Part shown: positions 54,242-63,778 of the stretch, in pieces | Position numbering within the stretch: position 1 is the first letter of the stretch | Layout: each line of letters begins with the position of its first letter | DNA from: Acinetobacter cumulans | GTDB taxonomy: Bacteria > Pseudomonadota > Gammaproteobacteria > Pseudomonadales > Moraxellaceae | Direction: 5' to 3' | NCBI RefSeq assembly: GCF_003024525.3 | Contig: NZ_CP035934.2 | Coordinates: 2,356,001-2,420,000, forward strand | DNA length: 64,000 nucleotides | Program-made: the position numbers and the translations under genes | The notes under the pieces: generated by a model | The model's input: the letters and a program-made list of their open reading frames with translations, nothing else | What the model was told of the DNA's origin: nothing | Database searches by the model: none

Positions 54242-54979
54242 ATGGCTGAAACCTTGACTGCACACCGACTTTCCAGTGGTCAGTTTTTAAATCGTGAATA
54301 CTATGAAAAAGCTGTAGATACTTGTTTTTCAGACTTCAAGGTTCGATGTGGTACGCGAAACAGCACCACCATATTTAACTCTTGGCGAGCCATGTATGTA
54401 AAATCTCAAGGTGATATCAATCGCTTTATCGATATAATGATTGATGAATCTCCAAGGTTCGAAGTTCACTCCATTGTTGTCCAATTGAAAACAGCTTCAG
54501 GGAAAATGCCTCAATTCGGTGATGAACAATTCAAAGGTCAAACGGAAAATGAAATGTTGGCTGATCTTGTAGAGCCAATCATAAAAGCGGTCTGGCTGAA
54601 CAAAGATTCAAATGATGTGATTGGCATCCTGTCTAAAAATGAGATCGATATTATCGGTGATATAAGTAAAAGACTGATTTTCTTTGTAAAAAAAGAATAC
54701 ACAGATATGGATAATTGGACTGATACAGAGTTATTCCAAACTGTTCATCCCTTTTTAGAAAATACAATTACTCACAGTATTTCTTATGGTGACGTGCCAT
54801 CAATGAATGCTGGTATAGCTCCAATGTTCCAAGGGCAGCATTCAAACTTTTACGACATCAATCAGTCTGGCATTGCTCCAAGGTTAAATCGTTTAAAGGC
54901 ACATCTTTACGGTACTGACTATTGGATGCGTGTAGATGGGGATAGAGCTACTGTGCGAATTGAACACCAATACGGTTGA
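54242..54979 (+). CDS. hypothetical island protein
   Basis: A 245-residue soluble protein that I do not recognise. The N-terminus LSSGQFLNREYYEKAVDTCFSDFK and the following FNSWRAMYVKSQGDINRFIDI are helical. The middle has acidic patches (NEMLADLVEPIIKAVW), and the C-terminus is beta-like (DYWMRVDGDRATVRIEHQYG). No signal peptide or membrane segment. The ribosome site before the ATG is weak. It is the last intact gene of the AlpA/Gp2 island, with a strong hairpin after it. Confidence 0.6.
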   Translation: MAETLTAHRLSSGQFLNREYYEKAVDTCFSDFKVRCGTRNSTTIFNSWRAMYVKSQGDINRFIDIMIDESPRFEVHSIVVQLKTASGKMPQFGDEQFKGQTENEMLADLVEPIIKAVWLNKDSNDVIGILSKNEIDIIGDISKRLIFFVKKEYTDMDNWTDTELFQTVHPFLENTITHSISYGDVPSMNAGIAPMFQGQHSNFYDINQSGIAPRLNRLKAHLYGTDYWMRVDGDRATVRIEHQYG

Positions 54980-54994
54980 TATAAGCTAAATAAA

Positions 54995-55019
54995 TCCAAC
55001 GAGCAGACAGCTCGTTGGA
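54995..55019 (+). terminator. hairpin after the island's last gene
   Basis: A perfect ten-base stem TCCAACGAGC / GCTCGTTGGA with loop AGACA, 15 bases after the stop. The T run is interrupted, so termination strength is uncertain. Confidence 0.7.
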
Positions 55020-55095
55020 CTTATGTTTACTAGCTAATCCATTAATGTTTTTCAATATAATTTATTACTAAGTGGTTTTAATATCGAATTATTAG

Positions 55096-55224
55096 TTAAG
55101 CACTCGTCCAAGCATTTGACAAGGTCTCAGCCTGCTTCATCACCAACTCAATTGCTTCGGCTGATTTATCAGGTGGATACTTCCAGCGCTGCAAAGTAGG
55201 ACGACTAATATCTTCAGCTGAGCA
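55096..55224 (-). pseudogene. C-terminal fragment of a small DNA-binding-like protein
   Basis: About 42 codons on the minus strand, reading SAEDISRPTLQRWKYPPDKS and ending SNAWTSA before a TAA at 55096-55098. The pattern SRPTLQRWKYPPDKS looks like a helix-turn-helix with a following loop. There is no start: the coding-like sequence ends where an IS21-like terminal sequence begins at about 55224. It is probably what remains of a regulator cut by an insertion. Confidence 0.5.
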
Positions 55225-55294
55225 TGTTATCGGCAGTGTAAAAATGCCCCCCTAACGGCATTTAAAAACTGACCCCCCTTGGTTAATATAGCGG
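55224..55294. mobile_element. IS21-like terminal remnant next to hsdR
   Basis: About 70 bases beginning TGTTATCGGCAGTGTAAAA, then two CCCCC-containing stretches (GCCCCCCTAACGGCATTT and CTGACCCCCCTTGG). The layout resembles the multiple end repeats of IS21-family elements, with G5-6 and TTTTAA spaced blocks. No istA or istB is present. The identification rests on memory of such ends and is tentative. Upstream, 55020-55095 shows nothing. Confidence 0.4.
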
Positions 55295-58200
55295 TCATTT
55301 TGGACTGCTCAACATATCAAAGATCACTCTAGCAAAGATGCTGGCCTTCGCCGGATCAGAAAGTAACTGCATCATCTGTTCCTGATGTGCGGCACTGCTA
55401 CCAAGAATGGCATCATCCATCGCTTTCGGGAAATCACCCAGCATGGCTTGTTCACGGGTATTGTTGGCGATCTGCTTCATCACAATCTCATTTTCCGCCA
55501 GCTTGTCACGTACCGTATAGGCATAGTTCAGCATGTCTTTATCGGTTAGGTTATCAGTGATAAAGACATCATTCAGACGCTCTATAATCTGTGACAGGAA
55601 CTCTTCTTTCTTATCGCGTGGCTTGGCTGCACCGAGGTCATTGCCCGGTTCCAGCTTAAAATCTTCGGCATCTTCTTTCAGCTTGATGTCCTGCTGACGG
55701 ATCTTGGACAAGCGGTAATGGCTCATGCTGACATTACTTAAGTCCACCTCATCATCTTTCGTTGCGGTTTCACGCAGCAATGGACGCAGGTTACGCGCAT
55801 ACAGACTAAGTTTTTCCAGTTCTTTGTCATCGTAGTCCACGATCTGCGACATAAACTCGTAAAAACGAGTAAAGCTTCCCAAGTCTTTTTTAAAGATTTC
55901 CAGCTTGTCTTTTTCAAGCTTGGCCTCTTTAAAGGCATTGTCGGCATTGGCAATCAGCACCGCATCATTGGTTTTCTTGCAGCGTTCCAGCATGTCTCGG
56001 GTGGTGTTATAGGCTTCGATGGCCTGACTATAACGTTTCTGCCAGCGTTCAACCGCCGGTTTGCAGATATTACTGATCGCAGCATTGGATTTGTTCTTGG
56101 TAAAGAAGGCTTCTACAAACTGCTCGACTTCCGTCCAGAGGAAGATCTTGGTGGCTTTGAGCTTTTCAAACAGGTCAAAGATCTGATCCGGATTGGAAAC
56201 ATCGGCTAATTCTGCGGTTTGATAGTAAGGCTGGAAGGCCCCAAGAATGTCTTCAGGATCGTTAAAGAAGTCCAAGACAAAGGTGCCAGATTCCGCTTTG
56301 CCCGGATAGGTACGGTTCAAGCGTGACAAAGTTTGTACGCACTCAACACCGCCAAGTTTCTTGTCCACGTACATGGCACACAGTTTCGGTTGGTCAAAGC
56401 CAGTCTGGAACTTGTTGGCCACCAGCATCACCTGATAGTCATCACTATCAAAGGCCTTACGCATTTCCCGCCCTTTCAGTCCCGGGTTCATGTTGCGTTC
56501 ATTAAAGGTCTGCCCGACTAAACCACTGCTGTCGGTATCCTTGTCATTAAACTCAACCTCACCCGAGAATGCGACCATAGCCTGAATGGACTTATAGCCC
56601 TGATCCGTCACGTATTTGTCAAAGGCCAGCTTGTAACGCACCGCTTCTTTACGTGAACTGGTCACCACCATGGCTTTGGCCTGTCCACCCAATAAGCCCA
56701 TCACGTTATTTTTAAAATGTTCGACAATGACTTTCACTTTCTGAGAAATGTTGTGGTCATGCAGGCGCACCCACTGATTCAGTCGGATCTTAGCTTTTTT
56801 GGCATCGACCTGTTTGTCGGCTTCTTCAATTTTCTGTTTTAGCTTATACACCACTTTATAGTTGGTATAGTTTTTCAGCACATCCAGAATAAAGCCTTCT
56901 TCAATGGCTTGGCGCATGGAGTAAACATGGAAGGCTTCCGGCTTGTTTTGCTTGGATGGGGGTAGCTCAGGATTGGGTACACGGCCAAACAGTTGCAGGG
57001 TTTTGTCTTTCGGTGTCGCGGTAAAGGCATAGTAGCTGAGGTTATTACTGCCCTTACGTGCAGCCACCACCGCATCCAGAATATCTTCCGAAGACAGTTC
57101 AGCATCCTCTTCGCGCTCTTCCAGCATCAACACTTCTTTGAGTTGTCGTGCCGTAGAGCCGCTTTGTGAAGAATGTGCTTCATCGGCAATCACCGCATAA
57201 CGTCGCTGTTTCAGATTGGTACTGTTTTCAATCGCACGCAGCACAAAGGGGAAAGTCTGGATGGTCACAATGATAATCGGCTGTGAGGTTTCCAGTGCCT
57301 TGGCCAGTTTTTCCGATTTGGAGCCATCGCCTTCTTTGTTGTTGATGCGTCCGACAACGCCATCGGCATGTTCAAACTGGTAGATGGTGTCCTGTAGCTG
57401 GGCATCCAGAATGGTACGATCCGTGACCACAATCACCGAATCAAACAGTTTCTGATTGTGTTGATCGTACAGGGTCGACAGCTGATGTGCTGTCCAGGCA
57501 ATCGAGTTGGACTTACCTGAACCTGCACTGTGCTGAATCAGATATTTCTGTCCAGTGCCCTCCTCTAAGGTGGCATTGATCAGTTTGGTGACCACATTCC
57601 ACTGGTGGTAACGTGGGAAGATCAGCAGTTCTTTTTTGTACTTGCGTCCTTCCCAGTCTTCTTTTTCTTCAATTTGCAGATGGACAAAACGTCCAATGAT
57701 ATTCAGCAAATTGTCCGGTGTGAGGACTTCATTCCACAGATAGGCGGTGGCGTACTGATTCTGGTCTTCTGGCACATCATTGCCTGCGCCACCGTCATGC
57801 GTGCCTTTATTGAATGGCAGGAAGAAAGTATCTTCTCCGGCCAGTTGGGTCGCCATATAGACTTCGTATTGACTCACGGCAAAGTGTACCAATGCGCCAC
57901 GCTTAAACATCAGCAAGGGTTCAGGCTTGTTGGTTTCTGGATCTTTCGGCAAGCGGGTACGTTTGTACTGCAACATGGCATTCTGCACCGCCTGTTTAAA
58001 CTCGGACTTGAGTTCCAGTGTTGCCACAGGAAAGCCGTTTATAAACAGCACCAGGTCAATGCGCCATTTCTTGGCCTGTTTGCCCATGTCCTGTAACTCG
58101 GCAGCCGTAGCATACGGGCTATAGACCAGCTCTGGCACAATGCGGCAGATGTTCTTTTTGTAATTGGCTAAGGTATCGGGATTCAGCGCATGTTCTGGTT

Positions 58201-58540
58201 TAAACTGACACAGGAAAAAACGTGCGCTGCGGGTTTTCACTCCGTGACGCAGCACACCTAAAGTGCCATAGCTACGTGACTGTTCATCAGTGGCATTGAT
58301 GTCGGCTTTTTTCAGCTGGGCAACCACGGCTTCTAGAAAATGCCGTTCGGTATCTTGCGGAAAGATGCGCTGAAACTTTTGCCAGTCTTGTGCTTGGGTT
58401 TGTTGCACAAAATCCAGTACGTCCTGCTCATACAAGGCAGTTTCACGGTTGTAGCCTTGTGCTGGGCCGATAATCCAACCGTGACTTTGCATTTGCGCCA
58501 CGATATCTTGTTGAAAAATGCTTTCTAAAGTTGCGTCCAT
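55295..58540 (-). CDS. hsdR: type I restriction endonuclease, R subunit
   Basis: HsdR provides DNA translocation and cleavage to the HsdM-HsdS complex. The 1081-residue protein has a PD-(D/E)xK nuclease domain near residues 165-195 (DLVLFINGFPVATLELKSEF), SF2 helicase Walker A in QHSAGSGKSNSIAW near residue 343, the DEAH box VIADEAHSSQSG near residue 460, FTATPKDKTLQLFG near residue 510, and the late helicase motif ANKFQTGFDQPKLCAMYVDK near residue 715. The start at 58540 is set by GGAGG six bases before the ATG; the longer frame (MQFFGGGI) runs through that site. A perfect palindrome lies 27 bases upstream. Confidence 0.95.
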   Translation of the reverse strand: MDATLESIFQQDIVAQMQSHGWIIGPAQGYNRETALYEQDVLDFVQQTQAQDWQKFQRIFPQDTERHFLEAVVAQLKKADINATDEQSRSYGTLGVLRHGVKTRSARFFLCQFKPEHALNPDTLANYKKNICRIVPELVYSPYATAAELQDMGKQAKKWRIDLVLFINGFPVATLELKSEFKQAVQNAMLQYKRTRLPKDPETNKPEPLLMFKRGALVHFAVSQYEVYMATQLAGEDTFFLPFNKGTHDGGAGNDVPEDQNQYATAYLWNEVLTPDNLLNIIGRFVHLQIEEKEDWEGRKYKKELLIFPRYHQWNVVTKLINATLEEGTGQKYLIQHSAGSGKSNSIAWTAHQLSTLYDQHNQKLFDSVIVVTDRTILDAQLQDTIYQFEHADGVVGRINNKEGDGSKSEKLAKALETSQPIIIVTIQTFPFVLRAIENSTNLKQRRYAVIADEAHSSQSGSTARQLKEVLMLEEREEDAELSSEDILDAVVAARKGSNNLSYYAFTATPKDKTLQLFGRVPNPELPPSKQNKPEAFHVYSMRQAIEEGFILDVLKNYTNYKVVYKLKQKIEEADKQVDAKKAKIRLNQWVRLHDHNISQKVKVIVEHFKNNVMGLLGGQAKAMVVTSSRKEAVRYKLAFDKYVTDQGYKSIQAMVAFSGEVEFNDKDTDSSGLVGQTFNERNMNPGLKGREMRKAFDSDDYQVMLVANKFQTGFDQPKLCAMYVDKKLGGVECVQTLSRLNRTYPGKAESGTFVLDFFNDPEDILGAFQPYYQTAELADVSNPDQIFDLFEKLKATKIFLWTEVEQFVEAFFTKNKSNAAISNICKPAVERWQKRYSQAIEAYNTTRDMLERCKKTNDAVLIANADNAFKEAKLEKDKLEIFKKDLGSFTRFYEFMSQIVDYDDKELEKLSLYARNLRPLLRETATKDDEVDLSNVSMSHYRLSKIRQQDIKLKEDAEDFKLEPGNDLGAAKPRDKKEEFLSQIIERLNDVFITDNLTDKDMLNYAYTVRDKLAENEIVMKQIANNTREQAMLGDFPKAMDDAILGSSAAHQEQMMQLLSDPAKASIFARVIFDMLSSPK

Positions 58541-58566
58541 GATGCCTCCCCCAAAAAACTGCATTT

Positions 58567-58583
58567 TGCAGACAGTGTCTGCA
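58567..58583. promoter_or_regulatory. perfect 17-base palindrome before hsdR
   Basis: TGCAGACA-G-TGTCTGCA, two eight-base arms around one base, 27 bases upstream of the hsdR ATG. A TTGAAA further up (minus strand) may be the -35 of an hsdR promoter, which would put the palindrome near the -10 and start site. It looks like an operator for restriction-subunit expression. Confidence 0.55.
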
Positions 58584-58683
58584 TAATCTTTATAAATAAA
58601 ATGAATTTTTCAAATCACACCTGCCACACTGACGGTCGGCATGGGTTGGTCAATATTGTGTGCCAGTATGGCTCCGTCATTCA

Positions 58684-59604
58684 TTAGATTTGATCTGTTT
58701 GCCAAATGGGATATCTTTCCCACTGTCCAGGAAATCCCATCCATGTCTTAGAAATGTTGCGGTGCGTGCGTAACAGATGGAGTAAGCGATTACGCCATGT
58801 ATGCTTTGGTGCAATCTTATCCATGAAATGCAATAAAAAAACTAGGCTGTTATAAAGTTTTCTGTCTGCTGAAATACTTTGATCAAAATTGCATTGCGGC
58901 TTTAAACCTGCTGGCTTGCTGCGAGGTTGTGCAATCGTTTTCGTCAATTTACGATTCCATAATCTGGCATGATGCGCACAAATATTTCTTAAATAAACAA
59001 AATGCTGTAATAGCCCTTCAAACTGTTTTTCATCGCAATCAAAATGACTGGAAATGGCTTTACGTGTCTGAATCGGTGCCAAGAGCTGATACCACTTAGA
59101 CAGTTGACCAAAACTCATGACTTCACACACCGCCCAAATCGGTGGTAATTCAGGATCATCATAGGTACGTTTATAATGTTCTATAAAGACCTCATCTGCC
59201 CGGGAAACTTCAGTTTTCAGTGATTCGAGTAAGCTGTACCATCTAAAGGTAGGTTTAAAGTACTGACTTTGCAGATAGGCATGACAGCCATGCCGATGTG
59301 CCAGTTCATACGCAAAACGGGTACGGATCGCCACTTCTACACGTTCTATGGCATCTAGGATAAGTAGCCTTAATTCACGGTCAAAGATGTACAGTTCAAG
59401 CACCTGCTCAAAACTGGTATGAGGTTTAAAACAATGCGGTGAATGGGTGTTTTCAAAAGGAAGCCAATAGGCACCTAAGCGATAATAATTGATTTGCTCT
59501 AGGTAAAATTGTGCATCTTGCTCGTTAACAAACTGCATGCCACGCGCTTTTAATAGCTCGATTTGTTCAGCAAAGGTTTTGGCAGGCTTATTGAAAGGCT
59601 TCAT
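58684..59604 (-). CDS. Abi-family (AbiD/AbiF, Abi_2) HEPN protein
   Basis: A 306-residue abortive-infection-type protein. Abi_2 proteins were first known from lactococcal plasmids, where AbiD and AbiF stop phage growth; the family belongs to the HEPN RNase clan. Visible signs are FAEQIELLKARGMQF, YYRLGAYWLPF near residue 40, IFDRELRLLILDAIERVEVAIR near residue 75, PPIWAVCEVMSFGQLSKWY near residue 155, and the Rx4H-type motif RNICAHHARLWNR near residue 212. It lies between hsdS and hsdR on the same strand. Its ATG overlaps the stop of a small upstream ORF as ATGA and has no obvious ribosome site, so translation may depend on coupling. Confidence 0.85.
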   Translation of the reverse strand: MKPFNKPAKTFAEQIELLKARGMQFVNEQDAQFYLEQINYYRLGAYWLPFENTHSPHCFKPHTSFEQVLELYIFDRELRLLILDAIERVEVAIRTRFAYELAHRHGCHAYLQSQYFKPTFRWYSLLESLKTEVSRADEVFIEHYKRTYDDPELPPIWAVCEVMSFGQLSKWYQLLAPIQTRKAISSHFDCDEKQFEGLLQHFVYLRNICAHHARLWNRKLTKTIAQPRSKPAGLKPQCNFDQSISADRKLYNSLVFLLHFMDKIAPKHTWRNRLLHLLRTHRNISKTWMGFPGQWERYPIWQTDQI

Positions 59605-59783
59605 GGGTGGCTTGCCCTGATTGTTATATTTTTTAGGGCGCTAGAAACAAGTAACCCGACAGTTTGAGGATGCAATTGCTTGCCTAGCCTTGTCGGGTGT
59701 TGTTGAGCGTATAGTGCATGATAGTGGGCCATTATGCAATAGCCTTGTGTATAGCAGTTGTTTAAGAAACGTGATGCCCTCAT
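59601..59783 (-). CDS. small ORF coupled to hsdS and abi
   Basis: A 60-codon frame joined to both neighbours by ATGA overlaps: its ATG overlaps the hsdS stop and its TGA overlaps the abi start. GGAG lies eight bases before its ATG. The sequence is MRASRFLNNCYTQGYCIMAH..., ending VGLLVSSALKNITIRASHP; the end recalls small ORFs found near P4-like and phage regions, but I cannot name it. It may be a real small protein or merely the coding bridge that couples abi to hsdS. The neat overlaps on both sides are the main evidence. Confidence 0.45.
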   Translation of the reverse strand: MRASRFLNNCYTQGYCIMAHYHALYAQQHPTRLGKQLHPQTVGLLVSSALKNITIRASHP

Positions 59784-61192
59784 GCGCTTAACTCCGTGTG
59801 TGCCTCAGCAACCGTTGGCGATTGCCAGTGGCGCACGTCAATTTTTCCAGTGACTGCGGCTGAGATTAAGGCGGTTCGGCGTTCTTGCATCAGTTGAATG
59901 GCTGATTCGGCCTTTAACATCATTTGGTCAAACTTCAATAATTGATTATCCAAATAATTTATAATTTCTAACTGTTCATCTACTCTAGGCATCGTAAATT
60001 TCGCACTAATAATTAATGAAGAGCTGATAATTGCCTGATTTGCTAATTTATGACTAAAAATATCTAAATGAGTTCGATATGCTGTACTACACAAACTATA
60101 AAAGAGATATTTTTTCAGTAAATTACATTTTTTCTCTCTTAAAATAACAACATTTTGATTTGGTACAGCACCTTCAAAATGAGTCGGAATAATACCTATT
60201 TGCCCTACAGCAGATTCTTTAACAGTTGGATCACTCCCTACCATACTTATTACTACATCACCTGCAGATAAAATCACCCGTTTATATTTATTAACAATTT
60301 CTTGAGGTAGGAAAATTTCAACGTTATTAATACTTTTTTGCTTAATATTTCCCGCACGGATAAATGGTACACCTTCATCACAAAAATCATTCGAGCTAAA
60401 ACCAAAACCATTAATGGTCTCTACTTGATGCTTTAGAGGAGTAATTCCCCAATGCTCAGGCACTTGCCCTAACCATTCCACACCTGAATCTTTCATCGGG
60501 ACATTCGGATTGAGTCCTTTGGTCACGGCATGGCTAATTACCGCCTGACGTTTTTCTTTGAGCAGTTCGATCAGTTGATGTTGTTTTTCAATCAGGTGGT
60601 CGATTTTGGTGGTTTCATGGTCGAGGAATTTGGCTATATTTTGTTTTTCTGCTTTTGATGGTAGCCAAATATTGGCAGCTCTTAACATAGCTTGAGTGAT
60701 GCTAAAAACTTTAACCCCTTTTACAGCAAGTTGAATTTGTGATCGAAATTCCTGAGAATCAAATAAGTAAGCATAAAAACGGCTAACCGATTGGTCTTGA
60801 GGTCTTGCAATAATCGTGTGGTAACCGGCAAATACTTTTTCATCATTCACCAAATGAGTAAAATTCCCTGAACCCTTTAAATCTTCAGAAGTATCAGCAA
60901 AGACAAAATCACCTTTTTGCAGTAGAGCGTTAGGTGATGTTTTTAAATAGCTTTCTTCTACGCATTTTAAATGATGTTTTAAAGGATCTACTGCAAAACT
61001 ATATTTAGAATGCACTTCTCCGTAGCTCACACATGGAGTCCCTTCATCCACGAGATTTTCTTTAGTGATGGTCAGGCCTTTACCAAAAGAAAATAAGTAC
61101 CGTAATTTATTCATAGTCCAATGACTCGGAAGCGCGCCCAACCACTCAACTCCTGAGTCCTTATATTCCTCATAAGACTGATACTTTGCCAT
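59780..61192 (-). CDS. hsdS: type I restriction-modification specificity subunit
   Basis: HsdS chooses the DNA target through two target-recognition domains. The 470-residue protein has the repeated entry motif SGVEWLGALPSHW (residue 13) and SGVEWLGQVPEHW (about residue 240), each starting a TRD. Two related helical spacers follow, LDHETTKIDHLIEKQHQLIE (near 190) and LDNQLLKFDQMMLKAESAIQ (near 415), ending in KRQAVISHAVTKGL and RRTALISAAVTGKI. The half-sites are dissimilar, so a bipartite asymmetric target is expected. It overlaps hsdM by one base (TAATG). Confidence 0.93.
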   Translation of the reverse strand: MAKYQSYEEYKDSGVEWLGALPSHWTMNKLRYLFSFGKGLTITKENLVDEGTPCVSYGEVHSKYSFAVDPLKHHLKCVEESYLKTSPNALLQKGDFVFADTSEDLKGSGNFTHLVNDEKVFAGYHTIIARPQDQSVSRFYAYLFDSQEFRSQIQLAVKGVKVFSITQAMLRAANIWLPSKAEKQNIAKFLDHETTKIDHLIEKQHQLIELLKEKRQAVISHAVTKGLNPNVPMKDSGVEWLGQVPEHWGITPLKHQVETINGFGFSSNDFCDEGVPFIRAGNIKQKSINNVEIFLPQEIVNKYKRVILSAGDVVISMVGSDPTVKESAVGQIGIIPTHFEGAVPNQNVVILREKKCNLLKKYLFYSLCSTAYRTHLDIFSHKLANQAIISSSLIISAKFTMPRVDEQLEIINYLDNQLLKFDQMMLKAESAIQLMQERRTALISAAVTGKIDVRHWQSPTVAEAHTELSA

Positions 61193-63477
61193 TATGAATG
61201 CACCTCTTGTAGCAGCTGCATAATCTCGGCACTCACCGCATCCAGATCGGCATCAATCTCGCTTAAATCACGTGGTGGTTGGTACACGTAGAAATGACGG
61301 TTAAACGGAATTTCATAACCGACAATGCCAATCTCGCCATCTTTCTCATCGCGCTTGTCGGCATTAATCCAGGCATCGGGCACGTGTGGCTGTACTTCAC
61401 GTTTAAAGTAGTCTTCAATAAGCTCTGTGGTACTGACCTTTGGATTCAGTGCGATGTTCTCCGCATCACGCAAATCCCCATCCTGTACAAACTCCACCAC
61501 TTTACCTTGGTAGCTGAACTGGCCATACAGTGGGTTTTCTGCCTGTTTCACGACTTTATTAATCACCGGTTCCGCTTCAGGATTCTTCCAGGTAATGGCG
61601 TCTAACAGTTGTTTCTTCTCTTTGGCATCCAGCTTGATGTCGGTTTGTTTCAGGGCTTTTTTCAGCACTTCATCAAACTGGTTAAAATCATCAAACTGCT
61701 CAGTACCAATCACCTCTTGTAACGCCTCGGCTTTTTCCATCAGGGCTTTCTGGAATAGCCAGATTTTGCTGTCCAGTACCTCTTTAATGTCTTTTTCTTT
61801 TAGCTCAGGAAACTCGGCTTTAATCAGGGCACGCACCTCAAGCGCCACGTCCTGCAACTGACCATAAGTTTCTGCTGTCCACGCTGTACCAAAGGCTGTG
61901 CCCAATTGCGCATCGATACTTTGCATCACGGCATTAAACGGTTTCGGGGCAAAGCGTAATGCAGCAATCGCGCTATCCGTGATCTGTGCCGATAAACGCA
62001 ATGGACGTTCAATGGTCACGCGACGGTAACCAAATTCATGACTGTCAAAGATTTTGCTGGCGAATGGTTTTTGCTGTTCGGTTTCGCCATCCTGCGCCAA
62101 GGTGTCTACCGCGACAAAGTCACCGTAATTTTGGGTAATGGTGGCAATTTCAGCTTCAGTCAGATAGTTACGTTTTGAACCCAGCGACTTACGCATTTTG
62201 GTACTGAGGTTTGAGGCATTGATCAGCTGTACCTTGCCTTTGCGTTCAGCGGCTTTTTTATTGCTGAGTACCCAGATATAGGTGGCAATCCCGGTGTTGT
62301 AGAACATGTCGTTGGGTAGGGCAATGATTGCTTCAAGCAAGTCGGCTTCTAAAATATAGCGACGGATCTCACTTTCGCCACTGCCTGCACTACCGGTAAA
62401 CAATGGTGAACCATTCAGGATAATCCCGATGCGACTGCCGCTCTCACTACTACTGGCATCACGCATCTTGCTAATCAGGTGCATCAGGAATAATAGTGAA
62501 CCATCCGATACCCGTGGCAAGCCGGCACCGAAACGGCCATCAAAGCCCTTGTGTTCATGTTCGTCCTTGATGTCCTGTTCGATCTTTTTCCAGTCCACGC
62601 CAAAAGGTGGGTTAGACAGCATGTAGTCAAACTGATCGACAGAGAGTTGATCATTCGACAGCGTGTTACCCAGTTTAACCCGGCTCACGTCCTGGCCTTT
62701 AATCAGCATGTCGGCTTTACAGATGGCGTAGGATTCCGGATTGAGTTCCTGACCAAAGGCACGCATCACGGCATTCGGGTTCAGCTCATGCAGATATTCC
62801 ATACCAGAAGACAGGAAGCCACCCGTCCCACAAGTCGGGTCATAAATGGTACGGATAATGCCGTCTTTGGTCAGCACGTCATCATCTTCCATAAACACCA
62901 GTGCAGTGGTCAGACGTACAATGTCACGCGGGGTAAAGTGTTCCCCTGCTGTTTCATTAGAACCTTCGGCAAAACGACGGATCAGTTCTTCAAACACCAA
63001 ACCCATGTCATGGTTGGATACGCTCTTTGGACTCAGATCCGTGGTGGCAAACTTTTGCACGACTTTATACAAAAGGTTGGCATCATCGAGGAGGCCCACA
63101 AATTCGATGAAGTTAAAGTATTCAAAAATCTCACGGGCATCTTTAGAGAAACTTTGCACATAGGTGCTCAAGTTGGCCTTGATGTCACTCTGTCCCATTT
63201 TGCTGAGATCCATTGGGGAGGTGTTAAAGAAGGCCAAACCATTGGTGGCACGCAGCAATAACTTTTCTTGAGCTTCTTCTGGCAGATTCAGCTTGGAGAC
63301 TTTTTCATGTTCTGCCAGTACCGCAGCCTTGCTTTCTTCCAGTACACATTCCAGACGACGCAACAAGGTAAATGGCAGAATGATGCGACCATATTGCGAT
63401 TGTTTGAAGTCACCACGCAGTAGGTCGGCAACCGACCAGATGAAAGAAGCGATTTGAGAAAAGTTATTGTTGGTCAT
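61192..63477 (-). CDS. hsdM: type I restriction-modification N6-adenine methyltransferase subunit
   Basis: HsdM methylates adenine in the target set by HsdS and forms the core of the restriction complex. The 761-residue protein has the N-terminal helical HsdM domain ([17 protein letters not shown]), the SAM motif [17 protein letters not shown] near residue 215, and the catalytic NPPFGVD near residue 285, with [12 protein letters not shown] just before. It is longer than classic EcoKI HsdM, with a C-terminal region that includes a long helix and a [18 protein letters not shown] end. It is the first gene of the operon hsdM-hsdS-small ORF-abi-hsdR. Confidence 0.95.
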   Translation of the reverse strand: MTNNNFSQIASFIWSVADLLRGDFKQSQYGRIILPFTLLRRLECVLEESKAAVLAEHEKVSKLNLPEEAQEKLLLRATNGLAFFNTSPMDLSKMGQSDIKANLSTYVQSFSKDAREIFEYFNFIEFVGLLDDANLLYKVVQKFATTDLSPKSVSNHDMGLVFEELIRRFAEGSNETAGEHFTPRDIVRLTTALVFMEDDDVLTKDGIIRTIYDPTCGTGGFLSSGMEYLHELNPNAVMRAFGQELNPESYAICKADMLIKGQDVSRVKLGNTLSNDQLSVDQFDYMLSNPPFGVDWKKIEQDIKDEHEHKGFDGRFGAGLPRVSDGSLLFLMHLISKMRDASSSESGSRIGIILNGSPLFTGSAGSGESEIRRYILEADLLEAIIALPNDMFYNTGIATYIWVLSNKKAAERKGKVQLINASNLSTKMRKSLGSKRNYLTEAEIATITQNYGDFVAVDTLAQDGETEQQKPFASKIFDSHEFGYRRVTIERPLRLSAQITDSAIAALRFAPKPFNAVMQSIDAQLGTAFGTAWTAETYGQLQDVALEVRALIKAEFPELKEKDIKEVLDSKIWLFQKALMEKAEALQEVIGTEQFDDFNQFDEVLKKALKQTDIKLDAKEKKQLLDAITWKNPEAEPVINKVVKQAENPLYGQFSYQGKVVEFVQDGDLRDAENIALNPKVSTTELIEDYFKREVQPHVPDAWINADKRDEKDGEIGIVGYEIPFNRHFYVYQPPRDLSEIDADLDAVSAEIMQLLQEVHS

Positions 63478-63778
63478 AGTGGTGAATCAATTCCTGAATT
63501 CTTATCTGTGATCAGTATCAGGCGACACTTCGGTTGCTAGAGATAATACTGATAATTTTTTAACTGTTGGATAATATTATATTATTTAAAAAGCAGATTG
63601 TTGATTATTCATTTATTGCATGACAGTTAAGCGACAAATTTTGTCGTCTGGTTTCAGATTTTTCTCATAGAAGGTTCATCCACCATAACGCTACAACCCT
63701 GCTTTTGAAAGTCGTGCCTATTTATAAGCCCATCTGCTAAACTAGGCTTACATTACCTTTGTTCAAGGAAATTCCGAA
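63478..63778. promoter_or_regulatory. divergent promoter region between hsdM and the Fic module
   Basis: A 301-base gap with A+T-rich stretches suited to promoters in both directions. ATCAGTAT (63511-63518) and ATACTGAT (63546-63553) form an eight-base inverted repeat with 27 bases between, 34-76 bases upstream of hsdM, a possible operator. On the other side, AGGAAA precedes the yhfG start. No gene is seen within the gap. Confidence 0.45.

Noticed and set aside
57605..58096. A 163-codon frame antisense to hsdR
   Set aside because: Shadow of the real gene; the sense strand shows nuclease and helicase motifs throughout.
62551..63261. A 236-codon frame antisense to hsdM
   Set aside because: It is long, but it mirrors the codon bias of hsdM, has no start signal and gives a composition without a recognisable fold.
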